Source: Brevibacterium renqingii | Lineage (GTDB): Bacteria; Actinomycetota; Actinomycetes; Actinomycetales; Brevibacteriaceae | Assembly: GCF_017808105.1 (NCBI RefSeq) | Contig: NZ_JADBHF010000004.1 | Location: forward strand, 62,001-126,000 | Direction: 5' to 3' | DNA: 64,000 bases | In this document: one piece after another, positions 18,721 to 28,231 of the stretch | Layout: each line of letters opens with the position of its first letter | Numbering within the stretch: position 1 is the stretch's first letter | Notes under the pieces: generated by a model | What the model was told of the DNA's origin: nothing | Databases searched by the model: none | Seen by the model: the letters and a program-made list of their open reading frames with translations, nothing else | Translations under genes and position numbers: made by a program

Positions 18721-21186
18721 TCAGATGCTGATCCTGCGACGACGGACCACTGTGATCGCTGTGCCGCCGGCGACGATGAGCGCGAGAGCCGCGGCGACGA
18801 CATTGAACGTCTCGAAGCCGGTGCGCGGCAGATCGCTGCCGTCCGCTGAACCGTTCGCGTTCGAACCGGATCCGTCCGCCTCACCGCCGTCGGCCGCAGC
18901 GTCTGCCCCCTCGGCGGCGTTGGCACCACCATCATCGGCCGAACCATCCGCCCCGGACGCACTGTCACCACCGCCCGCGGCACCGCCATCGGCCGCTCCA
19001 TCATCACCGGCGGAGGCCCCGGCGTCCTCGGATACGGCAGCGGTGGTCGCGAACTCGTGTGCGATCGGCAGCGGGTTGTCGTCCCACCACGGGCCTTCGG
19101 AGTTCGCCTGCACACCGACCGTGACAGTCACGTCTCCCGAGGCGTCCTCCGGCGCGGTCACCGTCACCGAGGTCTCGCTCTCCCCCGCCGCGATCGAGTC
19201 GAGGGTGATCGTCGCCGCAGTCGCCTCGGTGCTCACCTCGGGACCCTTCGCGGAAGCCGTTTGGGACGAAGCTCCGGCTGCCTCGGCGGCGAATCCCTCG
19301 GGCACGTCGACGCTGACGTCGATCGGGCCGGCGACCTCAGACTTCGCATTCATCTTGAGCTTGAAATCAGCACTTTCACCGGGAGCGATGGTCTTCGGGC
19401 CGGTCAGCTCGGCGGTGAGATCGCCCTGGTCGATGACGTCTTCGGCCAGGTCGGCCTGGCGTTCGTTCTCATCCGGCGCCACGGGCGTGTTCTTCTCGAA
19501 GTAGGACACCCAGGTGTCGAAGTCGGTCAGTCCCGACTGTTCGAAATCACCCTTGGCGAAGGAGGAGAAGTTGTCACCGCCGGCGGCGAGGAAGCTCAGG
19601 GTGGCGACCCGGTAGTCCGCGTTCGGGTCGACCTTCTGACCGTTGACCTCGACGGACTTCACGTGCTCGCCCCGCTCAGCGTTCGAGTCGTAGACGACAT
19701 CGACTTCGTCGGAGATGCCCAGATGGAGGAACGCGTTGCGTGCCCCTTCGGGCTGCCACTGCTCTTCGAAGAGTCCGATGACGTCTTCGCCTGTCATCGT
19801 CACCACGCCGTGGTCATTGGCGAACGGCAGCACCTCGTTGAGCTCAGCAGCCGTGACCTCGCACTTCTCCTCTTCGCCGTAGATGTGATCGCAGAGGAGG
19901 TCGGTGCGCAGACCACCGGGGTTCGTGATGCCGAAGTCGGCCCCGGGCAGCTGCGAGTCCTCGACGCCGTCCTTGAGCGCATCTGCGACGAGGTTGCCCA
20001 GCGTGGACTCGGCACCGCGGTCCTCGTTGCCGTCCATCTTCGCGCGGGTGATGTCTTCGGTGATCTTGCCGTGGACGACGGAGCCGGGTCCCTTGGCCGC
20101 TTCGTCAGCGTCCGCGATGATCTTCTCGACCTCGTCGACGACGGGAGAGTCGTAGCTCTTGTCCTCGGTGTCGATGAGTTCGGCCGTGTCCGTCGTCCAG
20201 TTGCCCTCCCCGTCGGCGGTGAGCTGGACCTGACCGACGTATTCGCCGTAGTTGCCGGCTTCGAGGACCGGACGGGTCCGGTCCGCGTCACCTGGGACCG
20301 GTGCCTCGAAGCTGTACGGCAGGTGGGTGTGGCCGGTGAACAGCACGTCGATCGAGGCGTCGGCCTTCGTCACGAGCTTCTCGAACTCGGCGTTCGAGGC
20401 TTTCGCGTCCTCGAGATTCTCGGTCGAGGAGGCGCCGAGGTGCGCCTCGACGACCGTCATGTCCGGCTGTTCGCCTCCCGGGAGCTCCTCGATCTCGTCG
20501 GCGACCCGGTTGACCGCGTCGGTGGGGTCTCCGAACTCGATGTCGGCGATCCCGGCCGGTGAGACGAGGGTTGCGGTCTCCTTCGTCACGACGCCGATGA
20601 CGGCGACCTTGACCTCGCCGACGTCGACGATCGTGTATTCGTCGAGGCCGTCGGCGACGTTCTGCGAGCCCTTGTCGTAGACGTTCGCGGCGAGGTAGGG
20701 GAAGTCGGCCTCGTCGACGACGCGTCCGGAGAGGTCGGCGAGGCCGCGATCGAATTCGTGGTTGCCCACCGCCGAGGCCTGGACGCCGATCGCGTTGAGC
20801 ACGTCGATTGTCGGAGTGTCCTTCGCCGAGGACGAGTTGTAGGGTGAGGCGCCGATGTTGTCACCGGCCGACAGCATGCCCGTGTCGCCCTTCTCGGCGA
20901 AGGCCGCACGCTCCTCTTCGACGACCGAGGCGACCTGGGTGCCGGCGTCGGAGATGCGACCGTGGAAGTCGGTGATGTTGAGCAGCTGCACCTGGGTGCC
21001 GGATGCGGCGGCCTGCGCGGAGGATTCGTCAGCGCTGTTCGCGTCATTGTGCGAGTCGCCGGCTCCAGCCGTGGAGGACTGCCCCGCGCCGAGGCCAGGC
21101 GCGGCGACGGCCGGTGAGAGACCGGGCAGAGTCAGCATCGACACCGCCGCTCCTGCGGCCAACACCTTCGACACAAGCTTGGACAT
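18721..21186 (-). CDS. LPXTG-anchored bifunctional metallophosphatase/5'-nucleotidase
   Basis: A secreted, wall-anchored UshA/CpdB-like phosphatase that probably releases phosphate and nucleosides from extracellular nucleotides. A signal peptide (1-28, ending AVAAP) is followed by the metallophosphatase domain: NITDFHGRISD (about 75), SAGDNIGAS, GNHEFDRG and GHTHLPYS (metal ligands). The 5'-nucleotidase C-terminal domain follows, with NPGGLRTDLL and LPFANDHGVV. After an Ig-like region (about 560-700) and a Gly/Ala/Asp-rich linker come the sortase motif LPRTG (about 786), a hydrophobic helix and RRRR. At 821 residues it is longer than UshA because of the wall-spanning linker. It is convergent with the tandem membrane genes. 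Confidence 0.9.
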   Translation of the reverse strand: MSKLVSKVLAAGAAVSMLTLPGLSPAVAAPGLGAGQSSTAGAGDSHNDANSADESSAQAAASGTQVQLLNITDFHGRISDAGTQVASVVEEERAAFAEKGDTGMLSAGDNIGASPYNSSSAKDTPTIDVLNAIGVQASAVGNHEFDRGLADLSGRVVDEADFPYLAANVYDKGSQNVADGLDEYTIVDVGEVKVAVIGVVTKETATLVSPAGIADIEFGDPTDAVNRVADEIEELPGGEQPDMTVVEAHLGASSTENLEDAKASNAEFEKLVTKADASIDVLFTGHTHLPYSFEAPVPGDADRTRPVLEAGNYGEYVGQVQLTADGEGNWTTDTAELIDTEDKSYDSPVVDEVEKIIADADEAAKGPGSVVHGKITEDITRAKMDGNEDRGAESTLGNLVADALKDGVEDSQLPGADFGITNPGGLRTDLLCDHIYGEEEKCEVTAAELNEVLPFANDHGVVTMTGEDVIGLFEEQWQPEGARNAFLHLGISDEVDVVYDSNAERGEHVKSVEVNGQKVDPNADYRVATLSFLAAGGDNFSSFAKGDFEQSGLTDFDTWVSYFEKNTPVAPDENERQADLAEDVIDQGDLTAELTGPKTIAPGESADFKLKMNAKSEVAGPIDVSVDVPEGFAAEAAGASSQTASAKGPEVSTEATAATITLDSIAAGESETSVTVTAPEDASGDVTVTVGVQANSEGPWWDDNPLPIAHEFATTAAVSEDAGASAGDDGAADGGAAGGGDSASGADGSADDGGANAAEGADAAADGGEADGSGSNANGSADGSDLPRTGFETFNVVAAALALIVAGGTAITVVRRRRISI

Positions 21187-21272
21187 GTATTCAGTTCCTT
21201 CGGTTATTCATCGGGCACACATCAACGGTGACGAGGAGCGGGAGACGGTTCCGTCCCGCAGTGCCGATGCGA

Positions 21273-21290
21273 ACTCAGGGTTACCTGAGT
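21273..21290. promoter_or_regulatory. Palindrome upstream of the 5'-nucleotidase gene
   Basis: ACTCAGG-GTTA-CCTGAGT, two exact 7-nt arms, about 90 nt upstream of the nucleotidase start and 80 nt after the truA stop. It is a candidate operator, for example for a phosphate or metal regulator; the regulator is unknown. A hairpin after truA is the alternative. Confidence 0.45.
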
Positions 21291-21367
21291 GACAATCTAC
21301 ACAGGATTCTCACATCTGGAAAGGGGGATTCTCTCATAATCACGACATGCGTGATGAAGTGGCGCGC

Positions 21368-22222
21368 CTACTCGCGGTCGCGGCGGGCCATGGTCTGGGC
21401 CGCACGGGCGGCGTACTCCTCCGGTGCCGGGTAGCCGACCTCGGTGAGCACGAGGCCCTCGGCGGGGGTGACGAACATGGGCACGTCGGGGGCGAGACCT
21501 GCGTCGGCCTCGGCGATGAGCTCCGCGGGTCGGGTGATCGCCCAGTTGCCGGAGCCGACCTTGATCAGCCCGCCGACGAGCGCGCGGACCATATGGTGGC
21601 AGAAGGCATCGGCGCGCAGGTCGATGGTGATCACCGCGTCCTGGTCGCGGACGACCCGCAGCTCGTGGAGGGTGCGGATCGTCGTCGCGCCCTCGCGCGG
21701 TTTGCAGAAGGGCAGGAAGTCGTGCAGCCCCTGCACCTCGGCGGCGGATTCGGCCATGGTTTCGGCGTCGAGTTCGCCCTTGTGCCGGGGAGTGACGGCG
21801 GTCAGCAGCGGATCGATGAATGACCGATGATCGGCCAGACGGTACTGATAGGACCGCCACAGTGCGGAGAACCGGGCGTCGAAGGTCTCGGGCACCTCGG
21901 TCACGGCGTGGATGACGATGTCGGAGAAGCCGTCGGCGCCGAGCACTCCGCGCAGACGCGAGAGCAGAGCCACCTCGGCGGAGCGGTTCGATCGGCCGAT
22001 GAGCTTGGCCATCGCATCGGCGCTCAGGTCGATGTGGACGACCTGCCGCCTGGCGTGCACCCCGGCGTCGGTGCGTCCGGCGACGACGGTGGCCACCTCG
22101 GTGCCGGTGATGCGTTCGAGCCCGGATTCGAGCGCGGCCTGGACGGTGCGCAGGCCCGGCTGCTTGGCCCAGCCGTGGAAATCCGTGCCGCGGTAGCCGA
22201 GGTCGATGCGGAAGCGGGTCAT
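21368..22222 (-). CDS. truA: tRNA pseudouridine(38-40) synthase
   Basis: Converts uridines 38-40 in the anticodon arm to pseudouridine. The 284-residue product starts MTRFRIDLGYRGTDFHGWAKQ, and AGRTDAGVHARRQVVHID (about residue 50) holds the catalytic Asp. FCHHMVRALVGGLIKVG is the conserved C-terminal RNA-binding stretch. Length is normal. The ATG overlaps the stop of the upstream LemA gene by 4 nt (ATGA), so the two are coupled. Confidence 0.96.
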   Translation of the reverse strand: MTRFRIDLGYRGTDFHGWAKQPGLRTVQAALESGLERITGTEVATVVAGRTDAGVHARRQVVHIDLSADAMAKLIGRSNRSAEVALLSRLRGVLGADGFSDIVIHAVTEVPETFDARFSALWRSYQYRLADHRSFIDPLLTAVTPRHKGELDAETMAESAAEVQGLHDFLPFCKPREGATTIRTLHELRVVRDQDAVITIDLRADAFCHHMVRALVGGLIKVGSGNWAITRPAELIAEADAGLAPDVPMFVTPAEGLVLTEVGYPAPEEYAARAAQTMARRDRE

Positions 22223-22824
22223 GCCGCAGACCTCGCCGAGGCGGGCCCGCCCTCGTCACCGGCGACCTCGGTGAAGGGGTCGCGGGGTTTGAAGACGTTG
22301 GAGAACAGGCGGGAGATCGGGCGCATGCGCTGCCGGTGATAGCGTTCGACGTTCGTGTTGTAGAAGCGGGCGGCGGCGAGGATCCGCTCGGTGAGCACCT
22401 GCAGCTGACCGTGCAGCAGTTGGATCGTCGTATCGATCTCCTCGTTCACCGCCGCCTGCCCGGAGCGGGCGAAGTCCTCGGTCAGGGACCTTTCGGTCAT
22501 GGCTGCGGGGATGAGCGCGGCCTCGTCGACGGCCTCGGTCAGCGCGTTCTCGGCGGCCGCGCCGCGGTGGTCGAAGGGAGCACGTTCTGCGGAGGCGAGG
22601 GCGAGTTCTATGGTGGAGAGGTCCTGGCCGGCGATCTGCTGGAGGGTGCCGATGTAGGCCGGCACGAGAGCGTGTCGCGCGCGGATCTCTCCGATCAGCT
22701 GCCGTTTGGCCTCATCGCACAGCGACCGGGCCATGGACAGCTGGTTGAACCGCAGGATGGTGAGGACGAGCAGAAGGACGACGAAGGCGGCGACGATGCA
22801 GCCGCCGACGATGAACCAGACCAC
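22219..22824 (-). CDS. LemA family protein
   Basis: A 201-residue protein with one N-terminal transmembrane helix (about 3-23) followed by a long coiled-coil-like helical domain. RFYNTNVERYHRQRM is the C-terminal LemA signature. LemA proteins are membrane-tethered helical-bundle proteins of unclear function. GTG start. It is directly coupled to truA downstream. The C-terminus is acidic and variable. Confidence 0.82.
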   Translation of the reverse strand: MVWFIVGGCIVAAFVVLLLVLTILRFNQLSMARSLCDEAKRQLIGEIRARHALVPAYIGTLQQIAGQDLSTIELALASAERAPFDHRGAAAENALTEAVDEAALIPAAMTERSLTEDFARSGQAAVNEEIDTTIQLLHGQLQVLTERILAAARFYNTNVERYHRQRMRPISRLFSNVFKPRDPFTEVAGDEGGPASARSAA

Positions 22825-23030
22825 GGGCCGCTCCCCTCGACTGTGCGCTTGACGCTGAGTTCGTTCACTGTGCTCGACCGCCCGCGTTGAGGCGCAGACG
22901 GGGCGAGCTTTTCCGACACCTCAGTTTACGCAGGGTTCAGACGCCTCGCGAACGTGATTTCGACCAGATGTCGCCGCCTCGTCGCCTCCGGGCCATGCGG
23001 TCGTCACCGGGCGGGGCTTGGCTGGGGATC

Positions 23031-24212
23031 GTGAGAGTAGCGATCATTGCAGAGTCCTTCCTCCCCAATATGAATGGGGTCACCCACTCACTCCTGCGAG
23101 TCCTCGACCATCTGGCCGACCGCGGTGACGAGGTCCTCGTCATCGCCCCGGGCACCCGCCGCGACGGACCGAAGGAGGTCGCCGGAGTCCCCATCGTCAG
23201 GGTCCCCTCGATCGCCCTGCCGAAGTATCGGCGCGTCCGCGTCGCTCCCGGAGGCATCACCCGCATCCGCCGTCTCCTCCAGCGCTTCGCCCCGGACGTC
23301 GTCCATCTCGCCAGCCCCTTCGTCCTCGGCTGGCGCGGAGTGCTCGCGGCCCAGGCACTCAGCCTGCCGACCGTGGCGATCTACCAGACCGAGGTGCCCG
23401 CCTATGCCGCCCGCTACGGAATGCACGGCATCGAGGCGATGCTGTGGAACCACGTCCGCAATATCCACCAGCACTCCTCGCTGACGCTGGCCCCGTCGAG
23501 CTACACGATCGATCAGCTCTCCGGCCTCGGTGTCGCCGAGGTGGCCCTGTGGGCCCGCGGGGTCGATTCCTCCCGCTTCGACCCGGGACACCGGTCCGAG
23601 GCGTGGCGACGCTCCGTGGCGCCGAACGGAGAGAAGATCATCGGCTATGCCGGCCGGCTGGCCGCGGAGAAGCAGGTCGAGGATCTCGCGGTGCTCACCG
23701 ATATTCCCGGTGCCCGTCTCGTCATCGTCGGCGACGGGCCGTGGCGGTCCCGCCTGGAGAGGTCCCTGCCGGGAGCGCACTTCACGGGATTCCTCGGTGG
23801 GGACGCTCTGGCGCAGGCGGTCGCGAGCTTCGATGTCATGGTCACCCCGGGTGAGCTCGAGACGTTCTGCCAGACGATCCAGGAGGCGATGGCCTCGGAG
23901 GTTCCCGTCATCGCCCCGGCCCGAGGCGGGCCCCTCGACCTCGTCGACTCCTCACGGACCGGTTGGCTCTACTCGCCGAAGGACCTGGGTGCCCTGCGTG
24001 CTCATGTCGTCGATCTGCTCGGCGACGAGGCGAAGCGCCGCGCCTTCGGTGTGGCCGGTCGTGAGCAGGTGTCCTCGCTCAGCTGGAAGAGCGTGTGCTC
24101 CCAGCTCATCGGCCACTACTCCCAGGCGATCGAGAATCCTGCGCCGCAGGTGCTCGGGCGCGGGTTCAGCTCAATGCTCGGTCCCGGTCTTGAGGACACC
24201 CTGCCCTACTAG
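23031..24212 (+). CDS. GT4 family mannosyltransferase (MgtA/PimB-like)
   Basis: A 393-residue GT-B fold glycosyltransferase resembling mycobacterial MgtA (GDP-mannose-dependent alpha-mannosyltransferase) in outline: RVAIIAESFLPNMNGVTHS at the N-terminus, PDVVHLASPFVLGWRG, VAIYQTEVPAYAARYG, LAPSSYTIDQL and WARGVDSSRFDP. The donor-binding EX7E region reads GELETFCQTIQEAMASEVPVIAP (Glu about 284 and 292). It probably adds mannose to a glycolipid acceptor (lipomannan or glycosylglycerolipid type) at the inner face of the membrane. The GTG at 23031 is chosen because the fold begins there; an ATG at 22995 would add 12 residues. It is divergent from the LemA gene and monocistronic. Confidence 0.85.
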   Translation: MRVAIIAESFLPNMNGVTHSLLRVLDHLADRGDEVLVIAPGTRRDGPKEVAGVPIVRVPSIALPKYRRVRVAPGGITRIRRLLQRFAPDVVHLASPFVLGWRGVLAAQALSLPTVAIYQTEVPAYAARYGMHGIEAMLWNHVRNIHQHSSLTLAPSSYTIDQLSGLGVAEVALWARGVDSSRFDPGHRSEAWRRSVAPNGEKIIGYAGRLAAEKQVEDLAVLTDIPGARLVIVGDGPWRSRLERSLPGAHFTGFLGGDALAQAVASFDVMVTPGELETFCQTIQEAMASEVPVIAPARGGPLDLVDSSRTGWLYSPKDLGALRAHVVDLLGDEAKRRAFGVAGREQVSSLSWKSVCSQLIGHYSQAIENPAPQVLGRGFSSMLGPGLEDTLPY

Positions 24213-24270
24213 GCTCGAGGACGCACGATGCAGCCCCGGCCTCGCCGAGGCGCTTGCGCCCGCGCCCGCT

Positions 24271-24993
24271 TCAGTCGACGATGCCGCGGGCGTCGAGGGC
24301 CCGACCGGTGTCCTGGGCATACTTGACCGAGCGCAGGATCGCCGGCACCACTCGGGCCTTGATGCTCGAATCGAGACCGCGGGCACGAGCGGCCCGCTCG
24401 GCCTCCCCCAGCAGGCCCGAGATGTGGGAGATCGCCCGCACCATGAGACTCGCGGTCAGAGCGATCGCCTCGGTGTTGGCGCCGAAGGTTCGCAGTGGGC
24501 TCACCAGCACGGTGAAGGCGTCGAGCAGCTGCGCGACAGTGGTCGTCAGCGTCAGCAGCAGCGCCGCTTGGACACAGGCGAACACGGTGCCGCCGACGGC
24601 CAGACCGGACTGCAGGGAACCGAAGAAGTACTGCAGGGCCATGACGATGGTGACCAGCACGGCGACGTAGAGCCAGGTCCGCAAGAAGTACGAGAGTCGC
24701 AGCCGGGCCGTGAACCCGACGATGACGAGGACTGCGAACATCGACCAGTTGATGACCGGGTCGCGGAAGATCAGCGCCACGATGCCGATGGCCGCGATGC
24801 ATCCGAGCTTGGCTCCGGTCGGCACCGCGTGCAGCCAACCGCGGGTGGCCGCGACCTTCCCGAAGAGCTGCGGCCGCGGTCTGATCCCGGCATGCTTGCG
24901 CCAGGTGGCCGCGGCGCCGTCAGCCCCGGCAGCGTTCGCACCGCCGGCGTCAGCCCCGTCAGCGTTCGCGCCTGCCAGAGGATCCCGGGTCAT
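24271..24993 (-). CDS. ECF transporter T component (BioN-like)
   Basis: Transmembrane coupling subunit of an energy-coupling factor importer. The 240-residue product has a low-complexity Ala/Gly-rich N-terminus (1-30), four to five membrane helices and the diagnostic cytoplasmic coupling motif AARARGLD (about 210), which docks on the ATPase. The start overlaps the ATPase stop by 4 nt. Third gene of bioY-ecfA-ecfT, so probably dedicated to biotin. Confidence 0.88.
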   Translation of the reverse strand: MTRDPLAGANADGADAGGANAAGADGAAATWRKHAGIRPRPQLFGKVAATRGWLHAVPTGAKLGCIAAIGIVALIFRDPVINWSMFAVLVIVGFTARLRLSYFLRTWLYVAVLVTIVMALQYFFGSLQSGLAVGGTVFACVQAALLLTLTTTVAQLLDAFTVLVSPLRTFGANTEAIALTASLMVRAISHISGLLGEAERAARARGLDSSIKARVVPAILRSVKYAQDTGRALDARGIVD

Positions 24994-25718
24994 GGCGTAT
25001 CGCTCATGATTATCTGACGGTAGGTCTCGACCGCCTCGGCGGGGGCGGCATCGCAGGCGATGCGGCCGTCTTCGACGACGAGTGCGCGCTGAGCCAGGTG
25101 CGCGAACTCGAGGTCGTGGGTGGTGAGGACGATGCGCACTCCGCGCCGAGCCACGAGCTCCTGCAGATGCACCCGCAGCCGCTCCCTGTTGCGCAGGTCG
25201 AGCAGCGTCGTCGGCTCGTCGAGGACGAGGATCTGCGGATCGACGGCGAGCACCGCGGCCAGGGCCACGAGCTGGCGCTGTCCCCCGGAGAGCTCGTAGA
25301 CGCTGCGATCTGCCAGATCGGCGATGCCGAGTTCGTCGAGCACGGCCAGGGCCGCAGTTCTGCGCTCCGACTTCGGCACGGACTTGCGCAGGGACAGTTC
25401 GATGTCCTCGACCGGGGTCGGCATGACCAACTGCGCGGCGGGATCCGTGAAGACGAAGCCGACGCGCGATCGCACCTTCGACCCCTGTCGGGCCGGGTCG
25501 AACCCGTCGACGAGGACCTGTCCCGCGTTCGCCGTGACCAGGCCGTTGAACAGCTGCAGCAGGGTCGACTTGCCCGAGCCGTTGGCGCCGATGACCGCGA
25601 CGATGTCCTCGGTCAGCGTGAAGCTGACGTCCTGGAGGATCGGCCGGACCACATCGCCGTCGGGGCCTTCGTCGAGGACGCCGACGGCGACGTCGGTCAA
25701 TCGGATCTCACGTGTCAC
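24990..25718 (-). CDS. ECF transporter ATPase (BioM-like)
   Basis: A 242-residue ABC ATPase powering biotin import. Walker A is GANGSGKSTLLQL (about 41), the Q-loop lies at FTDPAAQLVMPT (typical of ECF ATPases), the signature is LSGGQRQLVALA and Walker B is ILVLDEPTTLLD. A GTG start overlaps the bioY stop. Only one ATPase is encoded, as in BioMNY systems, so it probably works as a homodimer. Confidence 0.9.
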   Translation of the reverse strand: MTREIRLTDVAVGVLDEGPDGDVVRPILQDVSFTLTEDIVAVIGANGSGKSTLLQLFNGLVTANAGQVLVDGFDPARQGSKVRSRVGFVFTDPAAQLVMPTPVEDIELSLRKSVPKSERRTAALAVLDELGIADLADRSVYELSGGQRQLVALAAVLAVDPQILVLDEPTTLLDLRNRERLRVHLQELVARRGVRIVLTTHDLEFAHLAQRALVVEDGRIACDAAPAEAVETYRQIIMSDTP

Positions 25719-26419
25719 TTGCGGCCAGGCTCCCGGCTCTCGCCGGCACCAGCCGCAGCAGGTGCGCCCGCATCGCCGGCACCGACAGCCGACGCGACGG
25801 CCCTTCCGCGGCGGCGGAGCACATCGGGAAACGCCCGGTGGATGAGGACCGCGACCGAGGCGGCGAGGATGTTCTTGATGATGTCACCGGGCCAGTAGGC
25901 GAGGTCGGCGACGGCTGCGACACTCAACGGCAGATCGGCATTGATCGACATGCCCAGGATCCCCAGCGGGTGGTTGAGCAGCAGGCTGCCGCCGAACCCT
26001 CCGACGAACAGGGCCAGTCCGAGCCGCATTCCATGGAAGCGGCGCACGGCCCAGCGAGCGACGAGTCCCGCAGCCAGAGCATAGAGGGTGAAGGAGAGGA
26101 TGTAACCGGCGCTCGGTCCGGCCAGCACGCCGATGCCGCCGCTCATGCCCGAGAAGATCGGCAGGCCGAGCAGACCCACGACAACGTAGAGCAGAGTCGC
26201 CGCGGCTCCCCGCCAGGGTCCGAGCACCATTCCGCACAGGGCGATGGCGAACGTCTGGAGGGTGATCGGCACCCCGGCAGGACCGACGGGAACGGGAGGC
26301 ATCATCGCAAAGGCTGCGAGCATGGCGGCGAAGACCGCGATGAGTGCGATATCGCCGGCACGACCGGCGGAGCGGGGACGAGGGATGCCCGCCGAGGCGG
26401 TGCTGTGTGCCTGAGACAT
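25715..26419 (-). CDS. bioY: Biotin transporter S component
   Basis: Substrate-binding membrane subunit of the biotin ECF importer. The 234-residue product has about six helices and the BioY motifs PVPITLQTF-like (here VPITLQTFAIAL, about 52), GLPIFSG and GGIGVLAGPSAGY. The ATG start has GGAG 6 nt upstream. The C-terminus carries an Ala/Gly-rich tail of about 30 residues. It heads the operon with ecfA and ecfT and has a BioQ-type palindrome 79 nt upstream. Confidence 0.93.
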   Translation of the reverse strand: MSQAHSTASAGIPRPRSAGRAGDIALIAVFAAMLAAFAMMPPVPVGPAGVPITLQTFAIALCGMVLGPWRGAAATLLYVVVGLLGLPIFSGMSGGIGVLAGPSAGYILSFTLYALAAGLVARWAVRRFHGMRLGLALFVGGFGGSLLLNHPLGILGMSINADLPLSVAAVADLAYWPGDIIKNILAASVAVLIHRAFPDVLRRRGRAVASAVGAGDAGAPAAAGAGESREPGRK

Positions 26420-26497
26420 AAGTACTCCATAGTTCGTGATCCATCCGGTCCGATTCCGGACGCACCCGAGGCGACCCCGGACACCCACCACAGTAAC

Positions 26498-26510
26498 TGA
26501 ACACTGTTCA
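26498..26510 (-). promoter_or_regulatory. BioQ-type operator upstream of bioY
   Basis: TGAAC-ACT-GTTCA, a perfect palindrome with the half-sites and 3-nt spacing I recall for BioQ (a TetR-type repressor of biotin genes in corynebacteria and mycobacteria). It is 79 nt before the bioY start and overlaps a TTACTG -10-like box. No bioQ gene lies in the window. Confidence 0.7.
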
Positions 26511-26576
26511 GGACCCGAAATCGGGGGTCATCCGAAAGTCGCCTCGGCACCGACCGTGTCTCTCACGGCCGGTCGA

Positions 26577-28160
26577 TCACTCCCATTCGATGGTGCCCGG
26601 AGGCTTCGAAGTGACGTCGAGGACGACGCGGTTGATGTCGTCGACCTCGTTGGTGATGCGGTTGGAGATGACGGAGAGCACATCGTAGGGAATGCGCGTC
26701 CAATCGGCGGTCATCGCGTCCTCGCTCGAGACCGGACGCAGCACCACGGGATGGCCGTAGGTGCGGCCGTCGCCCTGGACTCCGACGGAGCGCACGTCGG
26801 CCAGCAGGACGACCGGGCACTGCCAGATCTCCCCGTCGAGGCCGGCCTTCGTCAGCTCGGCACGGGCGATGGCGTCGGCCTTGCGGAGGATATTCAGACG
26901 CTCTTCGGTGACCTCGCCGATGATGCGGATGCCCAGTCCCGGCCCGGGGAAGGGCTGACGGGAGACGATGCCCTCGGGCACGCCGAGTTCGCGGCCGATG
27001 GCGCGGACCTCGTCCTTGAACAGGGCGCGCAGCGGTTCGATGAGCTCGAACTGGATGTCATCGGGCAGGCCGCCGACGTTGTGATGGCTCTTGATGTTCG
27101 CGGTGCCCGATCCGCCTCCGGATTCGACGACGTCGGGGTAGAGGGTCCCCTGGACCAGGAAGGCGATGTCCTCGCCCTCGTCCTCCTGGGCCTCGAGCAC
27201 GAGGTCGGCGGCAGCGGTCTCGAAGGTGCGGATGAACTCGCGGCCGATGGCCTTGCGCTTCTCCTCCGGGTCGGTGACTCCGGCGAGCTGGGAGAGGAAC
27301 CGCTCACGCGCATCGACGGTGACCAGGCGGACGCCGATCGAATCGACGTAGTCCTCCTCGACCTGTTTCCTCTCGTCCTCGCGCAGCAGGCCGTGGTCGA
27401 CGAAGACGCAGGTGAGCTGGTCGCCGATCGCCTTATGTACGAGCGCCGCGGCGACCGAGGAGTCGACGCCTCCGGAGAGTCCGCAGATGACCTTCTTGTC
27501 GCCGACCTGGGCCCGGATGAGCTCGACCTGTTCGTCGATGACCGAGGCGTTCGTCCAGTCGGCTTCGAGGCCCGCGACATTGTAGAGGAAGTTCTCGAGG
27601 ATCTTCTGGCCGTTCTCCGAATGGAGGACCTCGGGGTGCCACTGCACGCCGGCGAAGCGCTTGGTCGGGCATTCGAAGGCCGCGACCGGAGTGTCAGGGG
27701 TGGACGCGAGCACGTCGAAGCCGGCGGGCGCCTCGGCGACGGAGTCCCCATGGGACATCCAGACCTTGTAGCTGCTCGGGGTCTCGGCCAGCAGCGAACC
27801 CGTGTCGGTCACCGACAGCGGGGTCGAGCCGTATTCGCGCTTGTCGGTCTTCGCCACCCGACCGCCGAGGCTAGTCGACATGAGCTGGAAGCCGTAGCAG
27901 ATGCCCATGGTCGGGATCCCGAGGTCGAAGACACCCGTGTCGAAGCTCGGGGCGCCTTCGTCATTGACGCTCGAGGGACCGCCGGAGAGCACGATGGCCA
28001 CGGGCTTCTTCGCCGCGAACTCGGCGGCCGTGGCATCGTGGGCGATGATCTCCGAGTACAGGCCCGCCTCACGGATGCGGCGGGCGATGAGCTGGGCGTA
28101 CTGGGCGCCGAAATCGACGACGAGGACAGGGGGCACCTGTGTGCTCTGGGTTTGCGTCAT
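26577..28160 (-). CDS. guaA: GMP synthase (glutamine-hydrolysing)
   Basis: Converts XMP to GMP using glutamine and ATP; cytosolic. The 527-residue product has the class I glutaminase domain first: CYGFQLM with nucleophile Cys (about 92) and QWHPEV with the catalytic His. The ATP pyrophosphatase P-loop [16 protein letters not shown] (about 237) and the C-terminal dimerisation domain ending PPGTIEWE follow. A TTGGGC -35 and TAGAAT -10 are placed so that transcription would begin at the ATG. guaB3 is upstream on the same strand, and guaB is at 56007-57533. Confidence 0.97.
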   Translation of the reverse strand: MTQTQSTQVPPVLVVDFGAQYAQLIARRIREAGLYSEIIAHDATAAEFAAKKPVAIVLSGGPSSVNDEGAPSFDTGVFDLGIPTMGICYGFQLMSTSLGGRVAKTDKREYGSTPLSVTDTGSLLAETPSSYKVWMSHGDSVAEAPAGFDVLASTPDTPVAAFECPTKRFAGVQWHPEVLHSENGQKILENFLYNVAGLEADWTNASVIDEQVELIRAQVGDKKVICGLSGGVDSSVAAALVHKAIGDQLTCVFVDHGLLREDERKQVEEDYVDSIGVRLVTVDARERFLSQLAGVTDPEEKRKAIGREFIRTFETAAADLVLEAQEDEGEDIAFLVQGTLYPDVVESGGGSGTANIKSHHNVGGLPDDIQFELIEPLRALFKDEVRAIGRELGVPEGIVSRQPFPGPGLGIRIIGEVTEERLNILRKADAIARAELTKAGLDGEIWQCPVVLLADVRSVGVQGDGRTYGHPVVLRPVSSEDAMTADWTRIPYDVLSVISNRITNEVDDINRVVLDVTSKPPGTIEWE

Positions 28161-28166
28161 GGTCCA

Positions 28167-28195
28167 ATTCTATGCGTCGGCCACTCGCCGCCCAA
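28167..28195 (-). promoter_or_regulatory. guaA promoter, leaderless type
   Basis: Minus-strand TTGGGC (28190-28195), 17-nt spacer, TAGAAT (28167-28172), then 6 nt to the guaA ATG. No Shine-Dalgarno is present. Confidence 0.65.
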
Positions 28196-28231
28196 TTTCG
28201 GGGTTCCGCACCTCCGACGCCTCAACTCGGC

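Noticed and set aside
22887..23030. Upstream extension of the mannosyltransferase
   Set aside because: The extra residues lack similarity and would precede the strand that normally begins the GT-B fold.
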